Source of the DNA: an uncultured Collinsella sp.
GTDB lineage: Bacteria > Actinomycetota > Coriobacteriia > Coriobacteriales > Coriobacteriaceae
Assembly (NCBI GenBank): GCA_902478825.1
Contig: CABSMK010000099.1
Span: 1-6,245, forward strand
Length of the DNA: 6,245 nt
Direction of reading: 5' to 3'
Part shown: one piece after another, positions 1 to 5,358 of the stretch
Layout of the letters: each line of letters starts with the position of its first letter
Numbering within the stretch: the stretch's first letter is position 1
Position numbers and translations under genes: made by a program
Notes under the pieces: generated by a model
Seen by the model: only the letters and a program-made list of their open reading frames with translations
What the model was told of the DNA's origin: nothing
The model's database searches: none

Positions 1-48
1 TCTACACCTCTCTATTCGTCGGCAGCGTCAGATGTGTATAAGAGACAG
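1..48. other. Illumina Nextera i5 adapter remnant (not biological)
   Basis: Bases 1-7 match the end of the P5 primer. Bases 8-15 (CTCTCTAT) match the i5 index usually called S502/N502. Bases 16-29 are the Nextera read-1 tail TCGTCGGCAGCGTC. Bases 30-48 are the 19-bp Tn5 mosaic end AGATGTGTATAAGAGACAG. This is sequencing-library DNA that survived trimming, so genomic sequence starts at 49. Any open reading frame running into it gains artificial residues: minus-strand frames end in SVSYTHL..., and plus-strand frames can start with MCIRDR. Confidence 0.98.
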
Positions 49-817
49 ATATCTGGGTGATCGTGCCGGAGCGGTCGTAGTCAAAGTCGGGCGCCTTAAA
101 GATGCCGGGACGAACCGTTGCCATCTGGGGACGATGATTGGGGCAGACGATGGTGGCCATCAGGTTGCCGCCAAACGCCGGACGCGTCTGTTGCAGCAGT
201 CCCGTCTCCGTATCCATCGAAAGTACGGTGCAGTCAGCCGTAAGGCCCGTCTGCAAGCGCACGGCAACGCCGGGTGCCAGTTCGCGGCCAAAAGCGGTCG
301 CACCGTATAGGATGGCCTCGGGTTTGCGTTCGGCTACCAAATCGCAGATCAAGCGGGCGTAGACCTCCGCATCGTTTTGGCGCAGGCGCTCGTCGCGACA
401 GGCCAGGACTTCGTCGGCGCCCGCGCAAACCAGATGCTCCAGGTCGCCGAGAGAACCCTCGGGACCCATACCGATCAGTGCCACCAGACGGCAGTCGCGA
501 GCATCGGCAAGCTCGCGGCCCTTGCCCATAAGCTCATAGGCAACGGGAGTCACCGTATCGCGCTCGTCGGTCTGCGCGAATACCCAAATGTCTCGATATG
601 CATCAAGGTCCACCGCACCAGCGGCCTCGTCACGCTCGATCGAGATAGCGTTGACGGGGCAGGCGTCGACGCACCCACCGCATAGGATGCAGCCGTCAGT
701 TACGCGGGCGCATCGGCTGGGTCGCTCGCCTTCCACTACGATGCCGCCCGAGGCACAGGCGCGAACGCAGCGACCGCAGCCGATACAGGCTTCGCTATCG
801 ATAATCAGTCCGCTCAT
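49..817 (-). CDS. etfA: Electron transfer flavoprotein alpha subunit with N-terminal 2x[4Fe-4S] ferredoxin domain (3' end missing)
   Basis: This is the alpha subunit of an electron transfer flavoprotein, fused to a ferredoxin module as in the LctC subunit of confurcating lactate dehydrogenase. Residues 11-21 (C11, C14, C17, C21) and 43-53 (C43, C46, C49, C53, followed by Pro54) are two classic 4Fe-4S binding motifs. The Etf N-domain follows from about residue 71. The link to the FAD domain shows LTADCT (192-197), TRPAFGGNLMAT (211-222) and RPQMATVRPGIF (229-240). Most of the C-terminal FAD-binding domain is absent because the contig ends after residue 256; full-length fused forms are usually about 400 residues. 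The ATG at 817 directly follows the etfB stop (TAG-ATG), and a GAGGGG ribosome site lies at 827-832, 9 bases upstream. The protein should be cytosolic and pair with EtfB. Family identity is very secure; the lactate role is inferred from its neighbours. Confidence 0.95.
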
Positions 818-1633
818 CTATGCCATCCCCTCGATAATCTTGGCAAGTTTTACCGCCTGCTCGGACGCCGTTCCCTCAACGGCCTCGCACGTTTGATCAC
901 GGTCGGGCACAAACGAGCGCACGACCTGCGTCGGTGATCCGGCAAGGCCACAACGCGAGGGATCGGCGTTCGCGTCGGCGGCACTGACCACGCGCACGTC
1001 CGCCTCCTCTGCCGCGCGAATACCGGCAATACTTGTCATACGCAACTGGCCAATCTCCTTGGCAGTCGTCATCGCGCACGGCATCTCCAGGTACACCGTC
1101 TCCTCGCCGGCATCGCATCCGTGAACGAGCGCCAGCGAGCCACACGTCGTAAAGCCCGCGCTTTGCACGCAGCTCACGTCGGTCACGCAGGGAATCTCAA
1201 AGGCACCGGCAAGCTCGGGACCAATCTGGGCCGTATCGCCATCCACCGCCATCTTGCCGCAGATGAGCAGGTCGAAGTCCTCGTCGAGCGCCTCGATGCC
1301 GCACTTGAGGGCATAGGTGGTCGCCAGGGTATCGGCACCTGCAAAGGCGCGATCGGTCAGCAGCAGCGCGTCGTCGGCGCCTCGGGCGATGCAGTCGCGC
1401 AGCAGCGACTCGGTCGCGGGGATGCCCATCGACACCACCGTCACGCGCACATCCATGCCAAAGCCGATAAAGTCGTCCTTCAGCGCCAGCGCGCATTCCA
1501 AAGCACTCGCGTCAAAGGGATTAATGACCGCCTGCTTGCCATCGCGCACGATGGTATTGGTCTTGGGGTCCATCTTGACCTCGGTGCTGCCCGGCACGGC
1601 CTTGACGCACACCACCATATGGAAATCGCTCAT
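818..1633 (-). CDS. etfB: Electron transfer flavoprotein beta subunit
   Basis: This beta subunit of the Etf heterodimer carries electrons between the FAD dehydrogenase and the alpha subunit. Counting from the ATG at 1633, the motifs are VKAVP (10-14), NPFDASALE (38-46), DRAFAGADTLATT (94-106), GKMAVDGDTAQIGPELA (126-142) and GLAGSPT (229-235). The nucleotide-binding signature with GADT and DGDTAQ is the type expected in NAD-linked, bifurcating or confurcating Etfs, where EtfB holds FAD rather than AMP; that subtype is an inference. Length of about 271 residues is normal. A GTG at 1639 gives two more residues and a 4-base GTGA overlap with the upstream gene. The purine-rich AAAGGGGG at 1643-1650 is only 3 bases from that GTG but 9 from the ATG, so the ATG is preferred. 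The gene sits between the dehydrogenase and etfA without gaps, so the three should be co-translated. Confidence 0.95.
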   Translation of the reverse strand: MSDFHMVVCVKAVPGSTEVKMDPKTNTIVRDGKQAVINPFDASALECALALKDDFIGFGMDVRVTVVSMGIPATESLLRDCIARGADDALLLTDRAFAGADTLATTYALKCGIEALDEDFDLLICGKMAVDGDTAQIGPELAGAFEIPCVTDVSCVQSAGFTTCGSLALVHGCDAGEETVYLEMPCAMTTAKEIGQLRMTSIAGIRAAEEADVRVVSAADANADPSRCGLAGSPTQVVRSFVPDRDQTCEAVEGTASEQAVKLAKIIEGMA

Positions 1634-1635
1634 CT

Positions 1636-3237
1636 TCACGCGCCCCCTTTCTGGACAAGCTCATCCAAGAGCTTCTCCGAAAACAGGTTGCCGCGGCCCA
1701 GCTGCCCGTCGGGATCGAGCTGGAGCTTGAGCCGCGCCGACTCGACCATGGCCTCGTGACCGTACATCGTCTCTAAGAAGCCCGCCTTGATCTTGCCGAC
1801 GCCGTGCTCGGCAGAAACGGCACCGCCCATAGCCGTTACCTCCGCAGCCCACTGGGCAAACAGCTCGCCACCGCGACGGTAGTCCTGCGCATCGCGCGGC
1901 AGGATGTTCACATGCAGATGGTTGTTACCGATGTGCCCCCAGGCAGCAGATTCAAGCCCGCTTTCGGCCAGTGTGCGGCGATAGAGGGCCACGACATCGG
2001 CAAGGCGCGCATTGGGCACCGACATGTCCGAACCCAGTTTGGTGATGGTGGGATCCGTGCGGCGGCGCTCGTCGATAAGCATATTGACGCTCTCGGGGAC
2101 CGCATGGCGGAAGAATCGCTGGCACTCGCGATCAACCTCGGTGCGCGCGACCCATGTCGCATCGTCGCGGCCACCCGTAAACTCGAGCACCCATCCCAGG
2201 TGGTACAGTTCCTCGGTCGCCTGGGCCTCGTCATCGCAGTCGAGCTCCACGTAGACACAGACCTTGGCCTCTTTGTCGAGCGCCGGCAGCGAGGCAAACG
2301 CCGTCGACTGCTCGCGCTGGCGACGTAGAATATCCAGGGCGCCAGCGTCGAAGTACTCGATGGCAGCCGCATGGGACAGGACGGGACGCACGGAATCGGT
2401 GAAGGACACGGCCTTGTCTTCGCTGTCAAAGAAACAGCTCACGCCCCAAACGACCGCAGGCGCCGCCTGCAGGGCAATCTCGAGCTCGGTGATGACGCCG
2501 ATTGTGCCACACGCGCCGATAAACAGATCGATGGCATCCATATCGTCAGCAACGAAATAGCCCGAAGCATTTTTGGTCTTGGGCATGGTGTAGTCGGGAA
2601 GGTCGAGCTCGAGCGCGCGGCCCTCTGCCGTCACGAGCGACAGATGGCGACCCTGGGTAAAAGCCTCGCCGCGCTGAAGCTCAAGCAAATCGCCATCAGC
2701 CAGCGCGACGTGGAGTCCCGTGATATGTGGGCGCATGGGGCCGTAGGCGTAGCTGCGGGCACCGGAGGCGTTACATGCCGCCATGCCGCCCAGACAGGCA
2801 GATGCCTCGGTGGGATCGGTGGGAAAAAACTGCTCGGGGGCCTCTTGGAACTCCTCGTAGGCCTCGAGCGATGCCTGGTCCCAACCAGCGGTCGGCAGCA
2901 CCTTCTTGCCCAGCTGCTTGCGCAGTTCCGAAAGCACAACGCCCGGCTCCACGCGCAGCAGAAATTGGCCTTGTTCATCGCGGCGAAGGCCCAAGTAGCG
3001 ATTCATGCGGGAAGTATTGAGAATGTGACCGCCATGAGGCACGGCGCCGGCGGCAAGACCGGTCCGGGCGCCCTGAACCGTCACCGGGACACGCTCGACA
3101 TGGAGCTTTTTCAAAATGGCGCGGACCTCGTCCTCCGTTGTCGGAAACGAGATGCTCGAGGCCTCGCCCGATGTGCGAGACTCATCGCGACCATACTCTT
3201 CGAACTCGTCGGTGAAGGGTTTAATGGTTGCAGACAC
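1636..3237 (-). CDS. glcD: GlcD-family FAD-binding 2-hydroxyacid dehydrogenase, probably D-lactate dehydrogenase of an Etf complex
   Basis: This 533-residue flavoenzyme belongs to the VAO/PCMH FAD-binding family that oxidises lactate or glycolate to the 2-oxoacid. FAD-binding elements are VQGARTGLAAGAVPHGG (54-70), PTDPTEASACLGGMAACNASG (139-159) and GACGTIGVITELE (241-253). The C-terminal oxidase domain has the metal/substrate motif GHIGNNHLH (H435, H440, H442) and AEHGVGK (E477, H478), then the usual DPDGxLxxGNLF ending near 510-520. There is no membrane segment or signal peptide, so it is cytosolic. The start codon is GTG, with AGGGGGAG at 3243-3250, 5 bases upstream. It leads an operon with etfB and etfA, as expected for LctD-like enzymes, although A. 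woodii has the order B-C-D. At 533 residues it is somewhat longer than the typical ~460-470. Substrate (lactate versus glycolate or another hydroxyacid) and stereospecificity cannot be read from sequence alone. Confidence 0.92.
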   Translation of the reverse strand: MSATIKPFTDEFEEYGRDESRTSGEASSISFPTTEDEVRAILKKLHVERVPVTVQGARTGLAAGAVPHGGHILNTSRMNRYLGLRRDEQGQFLLRVEPGVVLSELRKQLGKKVLPTAGWDQASLEAYEEFQEAPEQFFPTDPTEASACLGGMAACNASGARSYAYGPMRPHITGLHVALADGDLLELQRGEAFTQGRHLSLVTAEGRALELDLPDYTMPKTKNASGYFVADDMDAIDLFIGACGTIGVITELEIALQAAPAVVWGVSCFFDSEDKAVSFTDSVRPVLSHAAAIEYFDAGALDILRRQREQSTAFASLPALDKEAKVCVYVELDCDDEAQATEELYHLGWVLEFTGGRDDATWVARTEVDRECQRFFRHAVPESVNMLIDERRRTDPTITKLGSDMSVPNARLADVVALYRRTLAESGLESAAWGHIGNNHLHVNILPRDAQDYRRGGELFAQWAAEVTAMGGAVSAEHGVGKIKAGFLETMYGHEAMVESARLKLQLDPDGQLGRGNLFSEKLLDELVQKGGA

Positions 3238-3307
3238 GCGAACTCCCCCTTTAGCTAACTACAGTGTTTGCAGGGAGATGTTACCGCATCGTTTCGTCGA
3301 CGTGTTC

Positions 3308-3318
3308 GAGACCGTCTC
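3308..3318. repeat. Short palindrome GAGAC-c-GTCTC near the proposed glcD start of transcription
   Basis: A perfect 5+5 bp inverted repeat with one central base. It lies directly downstream of the candidate minus-strand -10 box, where a repressor operator would act. It is short enough to occur by chance, and the operator role is an inference from position only. Confidence 0.3.
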
Positions 3319-3319
3319 C

Positions 3320-3347
3320 ATAATTGGCGATTTTTACGTTCGTGCAA
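3320..3347 (-). promoter_or_regulatory. Weak candidate promoter for the glcD-etfB-etfA operon
   Basis: On the minus strand, TTGCAC (3347-3342) is followed after 16 bases by AATTAT (3325-3320). These match the sigma-A consensus at 3 of 6 and 4 of 6 positions. Transcription would begin near 3312, about 75 bases before the GTG start. It is the best AT-rich pair on this strand but far from consensus, so confidence is low. Confidence 0.25.
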
Positions 3348-3421
3348 TTCGGCGAGCGGCTTGATTTCCTCGGCAGACGATGCTTTTGACACATATGGCC
3401 CCGCCGTCGCCGACCGCGCGA

Positions 3422-3450
3422 TTGTCGCTTGAAAAAAGTTGGGGTATTTT
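3422..3450 (+). promoter_or_regulatory. Candidate sigma-A promoter for the surface-protein operon
   Basis: TTGTCG at 3422-3427 and TATTTT at 3445-3450 are separated by exactly 17 bases. Each matches 4 of 6 consensus positions. The predicted start near 3457 would leave a leader of roughly 125 bases before the ATG at 3584, containing the direct repeat and the hairpin. No other start-like pair between 3400 and 3570 looks better. Confidence 0.35.
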
Positions 3451-3491
3451 TTGCCGCCTTTTACCTGCGGAGACACCAATCCGTCAAGCAT

Positions 3492-3509
3492 TTGGTCAGC
3501 AATTGGTCA
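3492..3509. repeat. Direct repeat TTGGTCA x2 at 11-bp spacing
   Basis: TTGGTCA occurs at 3492-3498 and 3503-3509, one DNA turn apart. A reverse-oriented ACCAAT lies at 3475-3480, complementary to ATTGGT at 3502-3507. GTCAAG also repeats at 3483-3488 and 3506-3511. The arrangement resembles half-sites for a DNA-binding regulator, placed in the leader between the candidate promoter and the first plus-strand gene. Function is inferred from position only. Confidence 0.4.
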
Positions 3510-3538
3510 AGTAGCGGCTGATACCGTCGGCATCGACA

Positions 3539-3562
3539 GCCAAAACCGACAGAAGTTTTGGC
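3539..3562 (+). promoter_or_regulatory. Perfect 8-bp inverted repeat in the leader, before the ribosome binding site
   Basis: GCCAAAAC (3539-3546) and GTTTTGGC (3555-3562) are perfect complements around an 8-base loop. The repeat ends 9 bases before the AGGGAGG ribosome site (3572-3578) of the 98-aa gene. There is no following T run, so it is not an intrinsic terminator. It may act as an RNA hairpin affecting translation or stability, or as a DNA operator. Confidence 0.45.
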
Positions 3563-3583
3563 CCCAGAAGCAGGGAGGTTCCC

Positions 3584-3880
3584 ATGGCATATTACTGGCC
3601 CCAGTACGGCATCGCCATCGAAGTCGACGACGATCCCCATCTCCTGCCTTTCGACGAAGAGGCATTCCCCGATACGACGGTCTACCACGTTACCACCGAT
3701 GTGATCTGCGACCCCGAGTCGTTCTCGGCGCTCGCCCACCGCATCGCGCATATCCACGACATCGAGCTCCCTCCCGACTTCGACGAGCTTGTCTACTCAC
3801 GCCGCCTGATGCTTCACATGCTCTTTGGAGCGAACCCGTCCACCTTTGCGCGCATCTATACCGCCAAGGATGCCGCATGA
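3584..3880 (+). CDS. Small cytosolic protein resembling a reduced DUF559/PD-(D/E)XK nuclease-like core
   Basis: A 98-residue protein with no signal peptide or membrane segment. Its function is not established. The first 19 residues, YYWPQYGIAIEVDDDPH (3-19), resemble the central strands of DUF559/Vsr-like endonucleases, where a 'vDfywPe..lAIEvDG..H' pattern is usual. TVYHVTTDVICDPESFSALAHRI, around residues 31-53, resembles the following 'G..VlRvt..dl.dpe.' strand and helix. The aspartate expected before the aromatic pair is Ala2 here, and the N-terminal part of the fold is missing, so catalytic activity is doubtful. The upstream frame is closed by TAG at 3512-3514, so it is not simply mis-started. 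AGGGAGG at 3572-3578 gives a strong ribosome site 5 bases before the ATG. Its stop overlaps the next start (ATGA). That it is a real gene is likely; the fold assignment is tentative. Confidence 0.75.
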   Translation: MAYYWPQYGIAIEVDDDPHLLPFDEEAFPDTTVYHVTTDVICDPESFSALAHRIAHIHDIELPPDFDELVYSRRLMLHMLFGANPSTFARIYTAKDAA

Positions 3881-4386
3881 GCGCGAAGAAGCCACCCCAC
3901 TTTGCAGGCCTGGGTCGTCGCAAGAAGCTCATCGTTGCCTGCCTGGCCATCGTCTGCGCCCTTGTCGCCGTAGGACTATACGCTTGGCAGTCGCAGCCCG
4001 TACCCGAGGCGGGCGCTTCGGTTACGACGGCCGAGGGCAAAACGCGCCAGGAAATCCAAGATGAGCTCGACGCCATCGTCCGCGACAACATGATGACGAT
4101 TTCTGTCGCGCCGGTCGCTCAGCTGCAGGAGGACGGCAAGCTGCGCGTCAACGTGCAAAACGTCCAAGACAATAAATTTCCCCAGCGATTCCGCGTCATC
4201 CAAAACGACGAGACCATGTACGAATCCGGTGTGGTCGAGACCGGCAAGACAATCGAGACGTGCCCCGCCGGCGACATCAAAGAAGGCGAGGCGTACATCG
4301 AGATCCAGGCACTCGATGCAAAGACCCTCGACAGCCACGGCAATCCGACACGTGTCAAGGTACGGGTTGAGCAAACCGAGAACTAG
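3877..4386 (+). CDS. Membrane-anchored surface protein with beta-rich outer domain, function unknown
   Basis: A 169-residue protein. It has a short basic inside segment (GRRKK at 13-17), one hydrophobic helix (about 18-37) and an outside domain. The linker 'GKTRQEIQDELDAIV' (54-68) and the following domain, with ISVAPV (75-80), a DGKLRVNVQN stretch (86-95), an ETMYESGVVETGKTIE segment (112-127) and a G-x-AYIEIQALD strand (137-147), match a pattern I recall from small membrane proteins in Firmicutes and Coriobacteria. These usually sit beside 'VPTxIP' surface proteins. No function is known to me. The start chosen is the ATG overlapping the previous stop, with AAGGA at 3866-3870 six bases upstream; the same frame stays open to 3439, but that extension has no signal or domain. 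There is no cell-wall anchor motif. A LIVAC match to a lipobox lies inside the helix and is unlikely to be processed. Confidence 0.88.
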   Translation: MSAKKPPHFAGLGRRKKLIVACLAIVCALVAVGLYAWQSQPVPEAGASVTTAEGKTRQEIQDELDAIVRDNMMTISVAPVAQLQEDGKLRVNVQNVQDNKFPQRFRVIQNDETMYESGVVETGKTIETCPAGDIKEGEAYIEIQALDAKTLDSHGNPTRVKVRVEQTEN

Positions 4387-4438
4387 CCTTCCGGCCGACA
4401 CGGCACCGCATGCAATTCACCAGCATTCGTCCAATCAT

Positions 4439-4455
4439 CGCGGGGACGGCCCGCG
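4439..4455 (+). promoter_or_regulatory. GC-rich hairpin in the 89-bp gap before the secreted 199-aa gene
   Basis: CGCGGG (4439-4444) pairs with CCCGCG (4450-4455) around a 5-base loop. It lies just upstream of the AAAGGA ribosome site at 4464-4469. No T run follows, so it is not a standard terminator. It could stabilise the downstream message or arise from base composition. This is the only sizeable gap inside the operon, and no promoter is evident in it. Confidence 0.3.
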
Positions 4456-4475
4456 GCGAATAGAAAGGAACGACC

Positions 4476-5075
4476 ATGGACATCACCAGGAACATGAACG
4501 GAGTCAGAGCGCTCGTCGTGGGCACAGGGCTCGCGCTCGCGCTCGCAATGGGCGCCGCCCCGACGCCAGCTATGGCAGCCGGGCGCGTTGGAACCACGAA
4601 GGTAATGGTCAGGACCGAGATCGACAACGTTGATTTCAAAGTTCCGACGGTTATTCCCTTCGTCGCCAAGGCCGACGGCACGCTTCAGGGCCCCTCAGAA
4701 GACGCGACCACCATCGACAATCATTCGGCCTACGGCATCCATGTCACCAACATGAAGATCGACGCCATGAACACCTGGACCATTGCCGCCGACGCCAAGG
4801 CCGGAACCGCGCAGAACTCCATCGACTTTAAGGTCGGCCCCGACGGCGCGCTCCAGAACGCCAGCGCCGCAATGCAGGGGACGGGCCTCGATCTTTCCAA
4901 GAATGCAGCCTTCGACATGGGCTACCAGGGCATTGCCGGTGGCACGGACAAAATTAAGCTCAAGACAAGCGGAAACGTCGCCCGCGTCACACGCGACATC
5001 TTCCGCGTAACCGGCGAAGGCGATCAGGTTGCAACGATCACCTGGACGGTCGAACCCGGTGCGCACACGGCATAA
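4476..5075 (+). CDS. Secreted surface protein of the 'VPTxIP' style, function unknown
   Basis: A 199-residue protein with a Sec signal peptide: R5 and R11, a hydrophobic core at 12-27, and likely cleavage after PAMA at residue 34. The mature part has no cysteine, no transmembrane helix and no LPXTG. It shows VDFKVPTVIPFVAKADG (52-68), then TIDNHSAYGIHVTNM (79-93), the second pattern being an 'I.N.S...V.VTN' motif. It closes with a strand, ATITWTVEPG (186-195). This layout recurs in Gram-positive surface proteins made beside a small membrane-anchored partner such as the upstream gene; that link is from memory of the family style. AAAGGA at 4464-4469 supports the ATG, 6 bases away. It may be a subunit of a surface layer or fibre, or an adhesin; the sequence does not decide between these. 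Confidence 0.88.
   Translation: MDITRNMNGVRALVVGTGLALALAMGAAPTPAMAAGRVGTTKVMVRTEIDNVDFKVPTVIPFVAKADGTLQGPSEDATTIDNHSAYGIHVTNMKIDAMNTWTIAADAKAGTAQNSIDFKVGPDGALQNASAAMQGTGLDLSKNAAFDMGYQGIAGGTDKIKLKTSGNVARVTRDIFRVTGEGDQVATITWTVEPGAHTA
4529..4546 (+). repeat. Three tandem GCTCGC hexamers in a signal-peptide core
   Basis: GCTCGC is repeated three times without interruption and encodes an alternating Leu-Ala run in the hydrophobic core of the 199-aa protein's signal peptide. Hexamer gain or loss would keep the reading frame and only change core length. It may simply reflect codon choice for Leu and Ala. Confidence 0.5.
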
Positions 5076-5340
5076 GGCCGTCGCCCTGGCCGCCGCCGTC
5101 AGCATCCTAGCGTTTGGGCCAGCCATGGCCTTTGCCCAGCAAGAACAGGCGCAGGCCGCCACGCAAGTGACGGTCGACCTCTCGGAGCTCGACCGCGGCG
5201 ACCGCGAGGAACCGTTGGCGCAGACAGGCGACAGACGATGGCTCTTGGCAGCAGGCGCCACAGCAGCAGGCGCGGGAACCGCCGGCCTCGGTCTGCACAT
5301 CAAACGCAGCCAGAAACAAAACACGGACAGGCCGCACTAA
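5059..5340 (+). CDS. Miniature sortase-anchored surface protein (LAQTG)
   Basis: A 93-residue protein starting at GTG 5059, inside the previous gene (17-base overlap, different frame). This start gives a textbook signal peptide: RTRHK, hydrophobic core 7-19, and cleavage after AFA at 26 or after AA at 34. The C-terminus is a full cell-wall sorting signal: LAQTG at 53-57, hydrophobic segment at about 61-81, then a K/R-containing tail from 82. Only about 19-31 residues would remain exposed on the wall, rich in Asp and Glu (D40, E43, D45, D48, E50, E51). A TTG at 5029 could add 10 residues, but it delays the signal peptide. An SD-like GGACGG at 5044-5049 precedes the GTG by 9 bases. The role is unknown; it could be a wall-bound adaptor or capping piece for neighbouring secreted proteins. 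It is followed by an 18-base gap and the next gene. Confidence 0.85.
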   Translation: MRTRHKAVALAAAVSILAFGPAMAFAQQEQAQAATQVTVDLSELDRGDREEPLAQTGDRRWLLAAGATAAGAGTAGLGLHIKRSQKQNTDRPH

Positions 5341-5358
5341 ATTAGCTAAGGAGACCCC

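Larger units (their letters stand above)
3238..3583. other. Divergent intergenic region
   Basis: These 346 bases separate the minus-strand lactate dehydrogenase/Etf operon from the plus-strand surface operon and must hold promoters for both. The region is visibly more AT-rich than the genes, with A/T runs near 3330-3336 and 3431-3452. It contains the candidate promoters, palindrome, direct repeat and hairpin listed separately. A 78-codon minus-strand frame crosses it, but it lacks a recognisable domain. No tRNA or other structured RNA gene is apparent. Confidence 0.8.

Noticed and set aside
32..310. Plus-strand 92-codon frame starting MCIRDR
   Set aside because: Its start lies in the Tn5 mosaic end and the rest is antisense to etfA; it is an adapter artefact plus shadow frame.
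1121..1759. Long plus-strand frame opposite etfB and the end of glcD
   Set aside because: No domain, His/Arg-rich composition typical of antisense GC-rich frames, and fully opposite clear coding genes.
2371..3258. 295-codon plus-strand frame opposite glcD
   Set aside because: Long only because GC-rich DNA has few stops; no signal, domain or ribosome site, while the minus strand encodes an unmistakable flavoenzyme.
3295..3302. CGTCGACG palindrome
   Set aside because: An 8-base palindrome in GC-rich DNA with no extension or partner site; likely chance.
3386..3391. Perfect TTGACA -35 box on the plus strand
   Set aside because: The DNA 16-18 bases downstream is GC-rich with no -10-like sequence.
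3255..3491. 78-codon minus-strand frame in the divergent region
   Set aside because: Basic, low-information sequence with no recognisable domain, in AT-richer DNA, and it crosses the likely plus-strand promoter.
3539..3562. Inverted repeat as an intrinsic terminator
   Set aside because: No T run follows on either strand, and it lies between promoter and gene.
3439..3876. 146-residue N-terminal extension of the 169-aa membrane protein
   Set aside because: It overlaps the 98-aa gene in another frame and is Arg/Pro/His-rich; the internal ATG at 3877 has a good ribosome site and gives a normal membrane topology.
3928..3990. Lipoprotein signal in the 169-aa protein
   Set aside because: The only lipobox-like LIVAC lies at the start of the hydrophobic helix instead of its end, so cleavage there is implausible.
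5029..5058. TTG start for the mini sortase substrate
   Set aside because: It adds ten residues ahead of an otherwise ideal signal peptide, and the GTG at 5059 begins exactly at the basic n-region.
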